Counted from the first letter of the stretch, positions 20,476-28,532 are shown. The stretch is DNA of 36,717 bases from Gallionellaceae bacterium (GCA_028714735.1 JAQTLU010000023.1:1-36717), one strand, 5' to 3'. Translations and numbers: made by a program. Notes: generated from the letters alone by a model not told the origin.

Positions 20476-20907
20476 ATGACAAACATCGTACGGCGTGATC
20501 CATTTGCAGTTGACAACCTGTTCGATGACCTGATGAAGGGGTTTTTCGTCCGTCCGGTGCGCTATTCCGGCGGCGAACCCGCGCTCGAGATCAAGCTGGA
20601 GGTCAAGGAAAACGACAAGGCCTACTCCGTGCATGCCGAAATGCCGGGCGTGAAGAAGGAGGACATCCACGTCAACGTCGAAGGCGGCATGGTCACCATC
20701 GCGGCCGAAGTGAAACGCGAGAGCGCGCAGAAGGAAGGCGAAAAGGTCATCCACAGCGAGCGCTACTACGGCAAGGTGTCGCGCAGCTTCAGCCTCGGCC
20801 AGGAAGTCGACGAGGCCAGCGCCAAGGCCAGGTTCGACAATGGCATGCTGGAACTGACCCTGCCCAAGAGGGCGCTTTCCGCGACCCGGCGGCTGGCCAT
20901 CGAATAG
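20476..20907 (+). CDS. Small heat-shock protein, Hsp20/alpha-crystallin family
   Basis: 143 residues from the ATG at 20476, placed by AAAGGAGG at 20462-20469. The N terminus RRDPFAVDNLFDDLMKGFF is typical of bacterial Hsp20. The alpha-crystallin domain (about 40-140) has the phrases AEMPGVKKEDIHVNVEGG and ARFDNGMLELTLPK. The usual C-terminal I-X-I anchoring motif is not obvious; the protein ends RRLAIE. It is an ATP-independent cytoplasmic holdase that binds unfolding proteins. It is monocistronic: a clear intrinsic terminator follows and argB lies beyond it. Confidence 0.95.
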   Translation: MTNIVRRDPFAVDNLFDDLMKGFFVRPVRYSGGEPALEIKLEVKENDKAYSVHAEMPGVKKEDIHVNVEGGMVTIAAEVKRESAQKEGEKVIHSERYYGKVSRSFSLGQEVDEASAKARFDNGMLELTLPKRALSATRRLAIE

Positions 20908-20923
20908 ACGGCGGCCGTGGTAC

Positions 20924-20955
20924 AAAAGGGCGGCTGCGGCCGCCCTTTTATTTTG
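20924..20955 (+). terminator. Rho-independent terminator after the Hsp20 gene
   Basis: An 11-bp perfect stem, AAAAGGGCGGC (20924-20934) with GCCGCCCTTTT (20939-20949) around a TGCG loop, followed by ATTTTG. The stem is flanked by A and T runs, so it could act in both directions, but only the plus strand has a gene ending here. Confidence 0.88.
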
Positions 20956-20958
20956 TAA

Positions 20959-21879
<921 letters not shown>

Positions 21880-21905
21880 GGCACTGCTCCCGGCACCCGC
21901 AGCAG

Positions 21906-21991
21906 GTAGGGCGGATGCGCCGCGCAGCGGCGTTATCCACCACGCGGGCGCCACACCGGCGGATAACGGCCTTCGGCCTCATCCGCCCTAC
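21906..21991. repeat. Multi-arm palindromic repeat between argB and hypX
   Basis: The outer arms GTAGGGCGGAT (21906-21916) and ATCCGCCCTAC (21981-21991) are perfect inverted repeats. Inside are CGCCGC/GCGGCG, TTATCC/GGATAA and GGCC-TT-GGCC-like hairpins, so the 86-bp unit can fold into several arms on a closing stem. The sequence type resembles REP-like intergenic repeats of Proteobacteria. It lies between convergent genes and may act as a transcription barrier. The hypX stop codon (21988-21990) is inside its right arm. Confidence 0.8.
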
Positions 21992-23676
21992 GCGGGAATG
22001 CCGCTTTCTTCCGGCGCCTGCCAGCCCAGTTCCCGGTGCGCCGCCAGGTGCCGGGGCGTCCAGGAATGCGGCGCCTTGAGCACGAAGTGGTGGCGCGCCA
22101 CGTGGTAGCTGGGATCGAAACCGTAGAAATTGCGCCGCATGTGGGCCAGTTCGTCGGCGCGGTAGTCGGCCAGGGGCCGGCTCGCCTCGTCGGCGGCGCG
22201 GCGGGCGCGCTTCGCCGCCAGATGCCCGGCGAAATCGGCCGCGTCGGCCAGCCCGGCGGCCTCGGCCACGACCCGGTCGAGGAAGGCCGCCGGATCGCCG
22301 CCGAAGTGGCCGTCGACAAAGCCCGACGCGGCCGCCTCCGCCACCCCCAGGGGCAGGCGTCGGGCCATGACGGCCCCGGCCCGGGCCGCGCCCAGCCGCC
22401 TCGGCAGCAGGTAGGTCCAGTACTCCGAACCGTACAGGTTGCCCATGTTCTTGTAGTGCGGGTTGAGCATGATGCCGTCGCGCGCCCACACCCGGTCGGC
22501 CGCCAGGGCCAGGAAGGCGCCGCCGGCGCCGGCATTGCCCCTGAGCGCGGCCACGGTGAGGTGGCTGCCGGTCTCGATGACGGCCCGGCAGAGGTCGTCC
22601 ATGGCCTCGATGTTGCGCCAGGACTCGTCGGCCGGCGATTCGGCCGCCTCGATCCGGTTCAGGTCGAGGCCGTTGCTGAAGAAGTCGGCGCCGCCGGCCA
22701 GGACGATGACCCGGGTCGGCCGCTCCAGGGCCGCCCGGTAGGCCGCCAGCAGGGCCAGGCAATCGGCCGTGGCCATGGCGCCGTTGTAGAAATCGAATTC
22801 CAGGATGCCGACCGCACCCGCCTCCCGGTATCGGATGGCGCCGTCGGCGGCGGCCAGTTCCGGCAGCCCGGCCGCCTCCGGATAGGCCTGCACGGCCGGC
22901 AGCTTGATGGCGAGGCCGTCGCGCCGCTTGCAATGACCGATGCGGACGGCGCCGTCGGCGGTGGCGCGCACGATGCCGGTGCCGGCCCGGCCGAGCAGTT
23001 CGCCCGCTTGTCCCGTCGCGGCGAAGGCGCGGGCGTCGAACAGGTGGCAATCCTGGCCGAAGAGCCGGTCGGCGACGCCGGGGAAGCCGTCGGCGGCGGC
23101 GATCTTGCGCAGCACCGTGGCGGTGTCGTCGCGCGCCCAATCGATTGCCCGCTCGGCCTGGGTGAGCAGGGGCAGCAGGGGTCCGAGCGGCGGCCGCACC
23201 GGTTGCCAGCGCCCGGCCCGGTAGTCGGGCAGACGGGCCAGGGCCGCGAGCACCACCCGCACCGTCGCCTCGGTGACCTCGTTGCGGTACAGGCTGGACT
23301 TGGCCGCCGGCCGCATCGTGAATGACGCGCTGGCCCAGACCGGGCCGGCATCCATCTCGGCCTCCGCCTGCAGCACGGTCACGCCCCATTCCGGTTCACC
23401 GCGCAGGATGGCGCGGTCCAGGGCCGAGGGGCCGCGGTCGCCGACCACGCCGGGATGCACGATCAGGCACGGATGGCAGCGCCAGATCGCCTCCGGGATG
23501 GCCCGGCGCAGGTAGGGCGCCAGGATCAGGTCGGGCCGGAACAGTTCGACCGCCTCGACGGTGACGCCGTCGTTGATGTCGAACTCGACCGAGACTTCGT
23601 GACCGAGGCCGACCAGTTCGACGTAGAGACGCTGGGTCAGGCTGTTGAAGGCATGAGTGATGAGGAGGATACGCAT
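21988..23676 (-). CDS. hypX: HypX, formyl-derived CO synthesis for [NiFe] hydrogenase maturation
   Basis: 562 residues. The N-terminal half (about 1-260) is formyltransferase-like, with a folate-enzyme-type core phrase HPGVVGDRGPSALD and a C-terminal subdomain. The second half (about 275-540) is a crotonase/enoyl-CoA hydratase fold with LRGNAGAGGAFLALAADRV and the HypX-typical LNPHYKNMGNLYGSEYWTYL. HypX takes a formyl group from formyl-tetrahydrofolate to CoA and releases CO, supplying the active-site CO when hydrogenase is matured in air. It is the last gene of the locus. Its RBS (GAGG) lies in the tail of the DUF559 gene, three bases upstream. The stop codon TAG is inside a palindromic repeat. 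Confidence 0.95.
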   Translation of the reverse strand: MRILLITHAFNSLTQRLYVELVGLGHEVSVEFDINDGVTVEAVELFRPDLILAPYLRRAIPEAIWRCHPCLIVHPGVVGDRGPSALDRAILRGEPEWGVTVLQAEAEMDAGPVWASASFTMRPAAKSSLYRNEVTEATVRVVLAALARLPDYRAGRWQPVRPPLGPLLPLLTQAERAIDWARDDTATVLRKIAAADGFPGVADRLFGQDCHLFDARAFAATGQAGELLGRAGTGIVRATADGAVRIGHCKRRDGLAIKLPAVQAYPEAAGLPELAAADGAIRYREAGAVGILEFDFYNGAMATADCLALLAAYRAALERPTRVIVLAGGADFFSNGLDLNRIEAAESPADESWRNIEAMDDLCRAVIETGSHLTVAALRGNAGAGGAFLALAADRVWARDGIMLNPHYKNMGNLYGSEYWTYLLPRRLGAARAGAVMARRLPLGVAEAAASGFVDGHFGGDPAAFLDRVVAEAAGLADAADFAGHLAAKRARRAADEASRPLADYRADELAHMRRNFYGFDPSYHVARHHFVLKAPHSWTPRHLAAHRELGWQAPEESGIPA

Positions 23677-23679
23677 GGG

Positions 23680-24165
23680 TCAGTCATCCTCATCGGGCAA
23701 GGGGACGGTTAAATCCCCCCTATCCCCCCTTTTGCAAAGGGGGGGACCCTTCGGGGGAGTGCAGTGACTCCCCCCTTTTTCTAAAAGGGGGATAGGGGGA
23801 ATTTCTCCACCCAAGGCCTTCCGCACCGCCGCAAGGATCACCTCCAGTACCATCGGCGTTTCCAGCAGGGCCTGCCGGTCATCAAAGCGCATCACCACGA
23901 TCCCCTGGGACCGTAACCAGCCATCCCGCAGCGTATCCCGTTCACAATGCCTCGACTCGAAATGCTGGCTGCCGTCCAACTCGATCACCAATTTTGCTTT
24001 CGGCGCGTAGAAGTCGACCACGTAGGGCCCGAGGGGTCGTTGCCGATAGAACCGCACCCCCAGTTGGTCACGCCGCAAATGAAACCAAAGCCGCTGCTCC
24101 GCCTCCGTCATCCGGCCCCGCAATTCGCGGGCATGGGCCTTGTTGCCCTGATAGTAGGTCAGCAT
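23680..24165 (-). CDS. DUF559 endonuclease-like protein inserted in the hyp operon
   Basis: 161 residues. The core (1-115) is DUF559, a Vsr-like nuclease fold: N-terminal ARELRGRMTEAEQRLW, then FRR/RQRPLGPYVVDFYAPKAKLVIELDGSQH with the acidic residues D and E of the presumed catalytic site, and VVMRFDDRQAL. The C-terminal tail (about 120-161; GGEIPPIPLLEKGG and on) is not nuclease-like and is encoded by an inverted repeat. The start is one base downstream of the hypE stop. The gene sits between hypE and hypX, where these are normally adjacent. Function is unknown in this family, and no hydrogenase role is known. Confidence 0.88.
   Translation of the reverse strand: MLTYYQGNKAHARELRGRMTEAEQRLWFHLRRDQLGVRFYRQRPLGPYVVDFYAPKAKLVIELDGSQHFESRHCERDTLRDGWLRSQGIVVMRFDDRQALLETPMVLEVILAAVRKALGGEIPPIPLLEKGGSHCTPPKGPPLCKRGDRGDLTVPLPDEDD
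23711..23804. repeat. Palindromic C/G-run repeat encoding the DUF559 C terminus
   Basis: The left arm AAATCCCCCCTATCCCCCC (from 23711) and the right arm GGGGGATAGGGGGAATTT (ending 23804) are near-perfect inverted repeats. An inner pair of G-run and C-run arms lies around 23736-23780. The frame passes through on the minus strand and gives the Pro/Gly/Lys-rich tail of the DUF559 protein. Related palindromes are commonly seen at the ends of DUF559 genes, which is recollection rather than something tested here. Confidence 0.8.
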
Positions 24166-24166
24166 T

Positions 24167-25231
24167 TCAGCAGATCCTCGGCAACTGCTCGCCGGACAGC
24201 CAGTCGACCATGCGGCGACCGCCGAAGCGGGTCAGCATCTGCACGAAGCGGTTCGCGTCTGCCACCACCCGGCCGATCGCGGCGGCCTCGCGGCCGAGCG
24301 GGTGGCCGCGCATGGCCGCGAGCAGGCGGTCGGCATCCTCGGCCGCGCAGACCACGATCAGCTTGCCCTCGTTGGCGATATTCAGGGGGTCGAGGCCGAG
24401 CAGTTCGCAGGCGGCGTCGACCGCCGGGGCGATCGGGATGGCCGCCTCGTCGAGGTGGATGCCGACCCCGGACTGGTGGGCGATCTCGTTGATGGTCGCG
24501 GCCAGGCCGCCGCGGGTGGGGTCGCGCATGACCCGGATCGCGGCGCCCGAGGCCAGCATGGCCTGGATCAGGCCGTTCAGGGCCGCGGAGTCGGACAGGA
24601 TGGGGGCATCGAAGGAAAGGTTCTCCCGCTTGCTCATGATCGCCATGCCGTGGTCGCCGATGCTGCCCGAGACCAGCAGGACGTCGCCCGGGCGGGCCTG
24701 GTCGCCGGACAGGCGGACCCCCTCGGGCAGGAAGCCGATGCCGGTGGTGGTGATGTAGACGCCGTCGCCCTTGCCCTGCTCGACCACCTTGGTGTCGCCG
24801 GCCACCAGTTGCACCCCCGCCGCCCGGGCCGCGGCGGCCATGGACTCGACGATGCGGGCCAGGTCGGCGAGCGGGAAGCCCTCCTCCAGGATGAAGCCGG
24901 CGGTGAGATAGAGCGGCGTCGCACCCATCACCGCGACGTCGTTGACGGTGCCGTGCACCGACAGGCTGCCGATGTCGCCGCCCGGGAAGAACAGCGGCGA
25001 CACCACGTGGCTGTCGGTCGACACCACCAGGCGGCCCTGGCCGGCCGGCAGGCAGGTGCCGTCGTTGCCCTGGGCCAGGTATTCGTTGCCGAGGTGCTTG
25101 GCGAACAGCTCGGTGATCAGTTGCACCATGGCGCGGCCGCCGCCGCCGTGGCTCATGTCGACCCGGCCGTGCTTGATGTCCAGGGCGCGGGCGTAGCCCG
25201 GCTTGATCATGCCTTTATCTGGGGCGTTCAT
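24167..25231 (-). CDS. hypE: HypE, carbamoyl dehydratase for hydrogenase cyanide ligands
   Basis: 354 residues. The start is set by GAGGAGA upstream of the ATG at 25229-25231. It has a PurM-like ATP-binding fold with SHGGGGRAM, VVSTDSHVVSPLFFPGGDIG, GDTKVVEQGKGDG and MRDPTRGGLAATINEIA, ending in PRIC. The terminal cysteine C354 is the residue that HypF carbamoylates; HypE then dehydrates it with ATP to thiocyanate and donates CN to the Fe held on HypC-HypD. The protein is complete. It is separated from hypD by a 277-bp gap filled by a palindromic element, unusual for a locus where other genes overlap. Confidence 0.97.
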   Translation of the reverse strand: MNAPDKGMIKPGYARALDIKHGRVDMSHGGGGRAMVQLITELFAKHLGNEYLAQGNDGTCLPAGQGRLVVSTDSHVVSPLFFPGGDIGSLSVHGTVNDVAVMGATPLYLTAGFILEEGFPLADLARIVESMAAAARAAGVQLVAGDTKVVEQGKGDGVYITTTGIGFLPEGVRLSGDQARPGDVLLVSGSIGDHGMAIMSKRENLSFDAPILSDSAALNGLIQAMLASGAAIRVMRDPTRGGLAATINEIAHQSGVGIHLDEAAIPIAPAVDAACELLGLDPLNIANEGKLIVVCAAEDADRLLAAMRGHPLGREAAAIGRVVADANRFVQMLTRFGGRRMVDWLSGEQLPRIC

Positions 25232-25252
25232 GCCGCCGTCTCCTCATAATGT

Positions 25253-25523
25253 GGAGCCTCTGAATGTAGCCATCGTGGGCGCGACGTGGGCTGTGCGGGA
25301 TGGGATGCAAGGCGCGACGCGCGGCGAATGGTCATTCCATTCGCAAGCGGTGCAACGCCGCAGACCGCCCGCAAAGCCCCGTCCCGAAGGGTTGCCGCGG
25401 GAAGCACCCGTCTGCGGCGTTGCGCGGCTTGCCCATAGGCCGAGCTATGGGCGGCGCCACGCGCCTTGCATCCAGACGCTTCTCGCGACAACGCGCTCCG
25501 TGATGGCTTCATTCAGAGGCTCC
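25253..25523. mobile_element. 271-bp MITE-like multi-arm palindromic element between hypD and hypE
   Basis: The 22-bp terminal inverted repeats (25253-25274 and 25502-25523) differ at one base. Inside, a perfect 14-bp stem (25303-25316 with 25460-25473) and a second perfect 14-bp stem (25352-25365 with 25410-25423) are separated by side hairpins at 25324-25344 (8-bp stem) and 25431-25452 (7-bp stem). The whole can fold into a cross. No protein is encoded and I see no clear target-site duplication. It looks like a non-autonomous mobile or dispersed element. Its right end overlaps the last codons and the stop of hypD. Confidence 0.78.
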
Positions 25524-26639
25524 TCTGTGGCGTCCGTAGGTGTAATGGGCCGCGCAGGCGCCCTCCGAGGAGACCATGCAGGACCCCATCGGCGACTCCG
25601 GCGTGCATACCGTGCCGAACAGTTTGCAGTCGCGCGGCTTCTTCAGCCCGCGCAGGATGGCGCCGCACTCGCAGGCCTTGTTGTCGGGCACCGGCCGGTA
25701 GGCCAGTCCGAACCGCCGCTCGGCGTCGAAGCTGGCGTAGCGCGCGCGGATCCGCAGGGCCGAATAGGGCACCTCGCCGAGGCCGCGCCACTCGAAACTG
25801 CGCCTGAGCTCGAACACCTCGGAGACCAGGTCCTGGGCCTTCCGGTTGCCGTCCGGGGTCACCGCGCGGGTGAACTCGTTCTCCACCACCGCCCGGCCCG
25901 CGTTGACCTGGCGCACCAGCATCAGGATGGCCTGCATGACGTCGAGCGGCTCGAAGCCGGCAATCACCACCGGCTTGCGGTATTCCTCGGCGAAAAACTC
26001 GTAGGGCCGGCTGCCGATCACGGTGGAGACGTGGGCCGGGCCGATGAAGCCGTCCAGCGGCACGGTGCCGAGCACGCGCACCTCGGGCGACTCCAGGATG
26101 TTCATGATCGCCGACGGGGTGAGCACGTGGCAGCAGAGCACCGAGAAATTATCCAGCCCCTCTGCCTCGGCCAGCTTGATCGCCACCGCGGTGGGCGGCG
26201 TCGTGGTCTCGAAGCCGATGGCGAAGAACACCACCTCGCGGCCGGGGTTTTCGCGCGCGATCCTGAGCGCATCGGTGACCGCGTAGACCATGCGGATATC
26301 GCCGCCGCGCGCCTTGGCGCGCATCAGCGAGAGCCCGCCGGAGGCCGGGATGCGCAGGGTGTCGGCATAGGTGCAGACGATGGCGCCCTGCTCCAGGGCC
26401 AGTCCGATGGTCAGGTCGATGCGGCCGATGGGCAGCACGCAGACCGGGCAGCCGGGGCCGTGGATCATGCGCACCCCGGGCGGCAGCAGGTCGGGCAGGC
26501 CATAGCGCGAGATGGCGTGGGTATGGCCGCCGCAGAACTCCATGAAGTTGTAGCGCCGGTCCGGCTCGACCTCGGCAGCGATGGCGGCGGCCAATTTTTT
26601 CGCGACCTCACCGTCGCGGAACTCGTCGACGTATTTCAT
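25509..26639 (-). CDS. hypD: HypD, [NiFe] hydrogenase Fe(CN)2CO assembly scaffold
   Basis: 376 residues from the ATG at 26637-26639. Family motifs: C36 in FCGGHTHA, C64 and C67 in HGPGCPVCVLP, and the C-terminal [4Fe-4S] cysteines in CECGAILRG, RDCKLFG, VCTPESPMGSC and EGACAAHY. With HypC it holds the Fe ion while CN and CO are attached. The original start appears to have been coupled to hypC by an ATGA; here two 140-bp units separate them, each repeating the first 12 codons. A GAGAGG in the last unit precedes the ATG used here. The last four residues (GASE) and the stop lie in the terminal repeat of the downstream element, so the native C terminus may have been replaced. Confidence 0.95.
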   Translation of the reverse strand: MKYVDEFRDGEVAKKLAAAIAAEVEPDRRYNFMEFCGGHTHAISRYGLPDLLPPGVRMIHGPGCPVCVLPIGRIDLTIGLALEQGAIVCTYADTLRIPASGGLSLMRAKARGGDIRMVYAVTDALRIARENPGREVVFFAIGFETTTPPTAVAIKLAEAEGLDNFSVLCCHVLTPSAIMNILESPEVRVLGTVPLDGFIGPAHVSTVIGSRPYEFFAEEYRKPVVIAGFEPLDVMQAILMLVRQVNAGRAVVENEFTRAVTPDGNRKAQDLVSEVFELRRSFEWRGLGEVPYSALRIRARYASFDAERRFGLAYRPVPDNKACECGAILRGLKKPRDCKLFGTVCTPESPMGSCMVSSEGACAAHYTYGRHRGASE

Positions 26640-26779
26640 CGCACGCCTCTCAAGATCGCCGGCGTTTCGAATGCGAGGCCGCGCATCCCGCTACAGGGTC
26701 GCATCCCCACTGCCTGGGGCCCCTGCTCCGCCCTCCGCGGTCGCACCTCGCCGTCGCGGAACTCGTCGACGTATTTCAT
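26636..26779 (-). CDS. 47-residue frame from second repeat unit, coupled to hypD
   Basis: An identical copy of the preceding frame. Its stop overlaps the true hypD ATG in an ATGA at 26636-26639. Together the two copies form a chain hypC, peptide, peptide, hypD in which every junction is a four-base overlap. Whether the peptides accumulate is unknown. They could also mislead automated start calling for hypD. Confidence 0.35.
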   Translation of the reverse strand: MKYVDEFRDGEVRPRRAEQGPQAVGMRPCSGMRGLAFETPAILRGVR

Positions 26780-26919
26780 CGCACGCCTCTCAAGATCGCC
26801 GGCGTTTCGAATGCGAGGCCGCGCATCCCGCTACAGGGTCGCATCCCCACTGCCTGGGGCCCCTGCTCCGCCCTCCGCGGTCGCACCTCGCCGTCGCGGA
26901 ACTCGTCGACGTATTTCAT
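26776..26919 (-). CDS. 47-residue frame from first repeat unit, coupled to hypC and next unit
   Basis: It begins at the ATG overlapping the hypC stop (ATGA, 26916-26919), so ribosomes leaving hypC would enter it. It encodes the 12 first residues of HypD (MKYVDEFRDGEV) followed by 35 residues without recognisable homology (starting RPRRAEQGPQ), and stops in an ATGA overlapping the next start at 26779. Probably a by-product of the duplication that serves to hand ribosomes on. No function for the peptide is suggested by its sequence. Confidence 0.35.
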   Translation of the reverse strand: MKYVDEFRDGEVRPRRAEQGPQAVGMRPCSGMRGLAFETPAILRGVR

Positions 26920-27131
26920 GCCCCGGCCGTCGCCATCATGGCCAGGGTCCGCGCCGCCTCGTCGGGATCGAGCCGGGTCAGGGCATAGCCGACGTGGACG
27001 ATGACATAGTCGCCCTCCACCACCCCGTCCAGCAGGGCCAGCGAGATGTCCTTGCGGACGCCGCCGAGTTCGACCACGGCCTGGTCGGCATCCATGATCG
27101 CCACCACGCGGGCGGGAATGGCTAGACACAT
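26916..27131 (-). CDS. hypC: HypC, hydrogenase assembly chaperone
   Basis: 71 residues. The start is taken at the ATG of MCLAIP (27129-27131), because family members begin this way and Cys2 must follow the initiator Met; AAGGAAA lies upstream. The 12-codon frame extension before it is not family-like. HypC binds the Fe ion with HypD and then escorts it to the large-subunit precursor, with Cys2 as the key ligand. Other family phrases: VVELGGVRKDISLALL and GDYVIVHVGYAL. The stop overlaps the ATG of the first repeat unit. In many Knallgas bacteria hypF would lie between hypB and hypC, but here only 49 bp separate them. Confidence 0.96.
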   Translation of the reverse strand: MCLAIPARVVAIMDADQAVVELGGVRKDISLALLDGVVEGDYVIVHVGYALTRLDPDEAARTLAMMATAGA

Positions 27132-27180
27132 GAGGCGTTTCCTTTCAGATACCGCATTGCCGCGCAACGCCCGGCCATAT

Positions 27181-28176
27181 TCAATCCTGTGCCGGGGAGG
27201 GGCATGCCGCCAGGCCGGCCGCCAGCCAGTCCAGCCATTCCGTCATGCCGTCGCCGCTGACCGTGGAGACCAGGATCACCGGCAGGCCCGGCTTCACCCG
27301 GCGCGCGTAGTCGATGCAGCGGTCGACGTCGAAGGTGAGGTACGGCAGCAGGTCGACCTTGCTCAGCAGCATGAGGTCGGCGGCGTGGAACATGTCGGGG
27401 TACTTGAGCGGCTTGTCCTCGCCCTCGGTCACCGACAGGATCACCACCTTGTGCGCCTCGCCGAGGTCGAAGGCGGCCGGGCAGACCAGGTTGCCGACGT
27501 TCTCGATCATCAACAGGCTGCCCGGCTCCGGCGCCAATCGCACCAGGGCCTGGCCGACCATATGGGCATCCAGGTGGCAACCCTTGCCGGTGTTGACCTG
27601 GATGGCCGGCGCCCCGGTGGCGCGGATGCGGTCGGCATCGTGGCTGGTCTGCTGGTCGCCCTCCACCACGCTGACCGGGATCTGGCCACTCAGCGCCTCG
27701 ATGGTCTTGACCAGCAGGGTGGTCTTGCCGGACCCGGGGCTGGACACCAGGTTGAGGGCGAAGATGGCGCGCTCGGCCAACCAGCGGCGGTTGGCCGCCG
27801 CGATGCCGTCGTTCTTGCCCAGGATGTCCTGTTCGATCCTGACCATGCGTTCCTGGCTGAGTCCGGGCGCGTGGGCGTGGGCCGGGCCCAGACCGTAATG
27901 CAGGTCATGGCCATGCCCCCCGGCGTCCGGATGGCTGTGACCGTGGTCATGCTCGTGGTCGTGGTCATGGTCATGGTCATGGTCATGGTCATGGTCATGC
28001 TCGTGGCCGTGCTCGTGGACATGACCGTGCCCATGCGAGTGGCCCCCGCCGAGGCCATGGCCGTGGCCATGGACGTGGCGGTAGACGGCGCCGTCGGCGC
28101 CGACATGTTCGTGTTCGTGCCGGGCGTCGCCCTCGATCCGGGTCTCGCCTTCAGCGCAGCCGCATACTGTACACAT
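27181..28176 (-). CDS. hypB: HypB, nickel-inserting GTPase with long His-rich N terminus
   Basis: 331 residues. The N terminus MCTVCGC holds the high-affinity nickel motif. Residues about 20-100 are a His/Asp/Gly-rich nickel-storage segment, including a His-Asp run coded by a hexanucleotide repeat. The G domain (about 110-320) has P-loop [24 protein letters not shown], the metal site [11 protein letters not shown] and SKVDLLPY. It hydrolyses GTP to deliver nickel, with HypA, to the Fe-loaded large subunit. An RBS GGGAG lies at 28183-28187. It is 14 bp downstream of hypA. The long His-rich tract suggests nickel buffering as well as delivery. Confidence 0.97.
   Translation of the reverse strand: MCTVCGCAEGETRIEGDARHEHEHVGADGAVYRHVHGHGHGLGGGHSHGHGHVHEHGHEHDHDHDHDHDHDHDHEHDHGHSHPDAGGHGHDLHYGLGPAHAHAPGLSQERMVRIEQDILGKNDGIAAANRRWLAERAIFALNLVSSPGSGKTTLLVKTIEALSGQIPVSVVEGDQQTSHDADRIRATGAPAIQVNTGKGCHLDAHMVGQALVRLAPEPGSLLMIENVGNLVCPAAFDLGEAHKVVILSVTEGEDKPLKYPDMFHAADLMLLSKVDLLPYLTFDVDRCIDYARRVKPGLPVILVSTVSGDGMTEWLDWLAAGLAACPSPAQD
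27965..28000. repeat. Hexanucleotide microsatellite (six TCATGG-type units) in hypB
   Basis: Five TCATGG units followed by TCATGC, reading as alternating His and Asp on the minus strand. Because the unit is two codons, slippage would lengthen or shorten the His-Asp run without a frameshift. Confidence 0.92.
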
Positions 28177-28190
28177 TCCGTTCTCCCAAG

Positions 28191-28532
28191 CTAATCAACC
28201 AGCAGGTCCTTGACCCGCATCTCCATGCCGCCGGTGGGCTGCACCTGATAGCTGCCGCAACGCGGGCAGGCCTCGTATAGCGCCCCGATGGCAACCGTGT
28301 CGGCGCACTGCATGCACCAGCCCTGGCCTGGCAGGGTCTCGAACACCACCGCCGCGCCCTCGGCCGGACTGTTCCTCAGCACCACGTCCATGCAAAAGCG
28401 CAAGGCCTCCACTTCCACTCCGGACAGGGCGCCGATCTCCAGGCGGACCTCCTTGACCCGCTGGCAACGGGTTTCCGCCACGGCAGCCTCGACGATCTGC
28501 AACACGCCTTCGGCCAGCGACATTTCATGCAT
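28191..28532 (-). CDS. hypA: HypA, hydrogenase nickel chaperone
   Basis: 113 residues from the ATG of MHEMSLAEG (28530-28532); the nickel-binding His2 requires this start. The zinc site is C73-x-x-C76 (CMQC) and C89-x-x-C92 (CPRC). Family phrases: [21 protein letters not shown]. It hands nickel to the hydrogenase large subunit together with HypB. It overlaps hupK by eight bases and is followed by hypB after 14 bp, so the hup and hyp parts form one continuous coding array. Confidence 0.97.
   Translation of the reverse strand: MHEMSLAEGVLQIVEAAVAETRCQRVKEVRLEIGALSGVEVEALRFCMDVVLRNSPAEGAAVVFETLPGQGWCMQCADTVAIGALYEACPRCGSYQVQPTGGMEMRVKDLLVD

Larger units (their letters stand above)
26611..26919. 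repeat. Tandem 140-bp repeat duplicating the hypD start region
   Basis: Units 26640-26779 and 26780-26919 are identical over 140 bp, and the 29 bases at 26611-26639 form a third partial copy inside the real hypD gene. Each unit, read on the minus strand, is the hypD start with 12 codons followed by about 105 bp of unrelated sequence ending in GAGAGGCGTGCG, which can act as an RBS for the next ATG. At 26606-26611 the hypD copy differs by a base change (CTCA versus CTCG), so the repeat block is not just assembly of one identical read. The unit occurs nowhere else in the window. Confidence 0.92.

Noticed and set aside
21906-21991. Cloverleaf-like fold considered as a tRNA gene
   Set aside because: It lacks the tRNA T-loop and D-loop consensus bases and an acceptor stem of tRNA type; the outer arms are a perfect 11-bp palindrome typical of REP-like repeats.
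25253-25523. Palindromic element considered as an insertion sequence
   Set aside because: No transposase frame is present and the interior is mostly self-complementary; only a non-autonomous element fits.
26611-26919. Tandem repeats considered as a CRISPR array
   Set aside because: The unit is 140 bp, repeated end to end without unique spacers, and contains a coding start; no cas genes are nearby.
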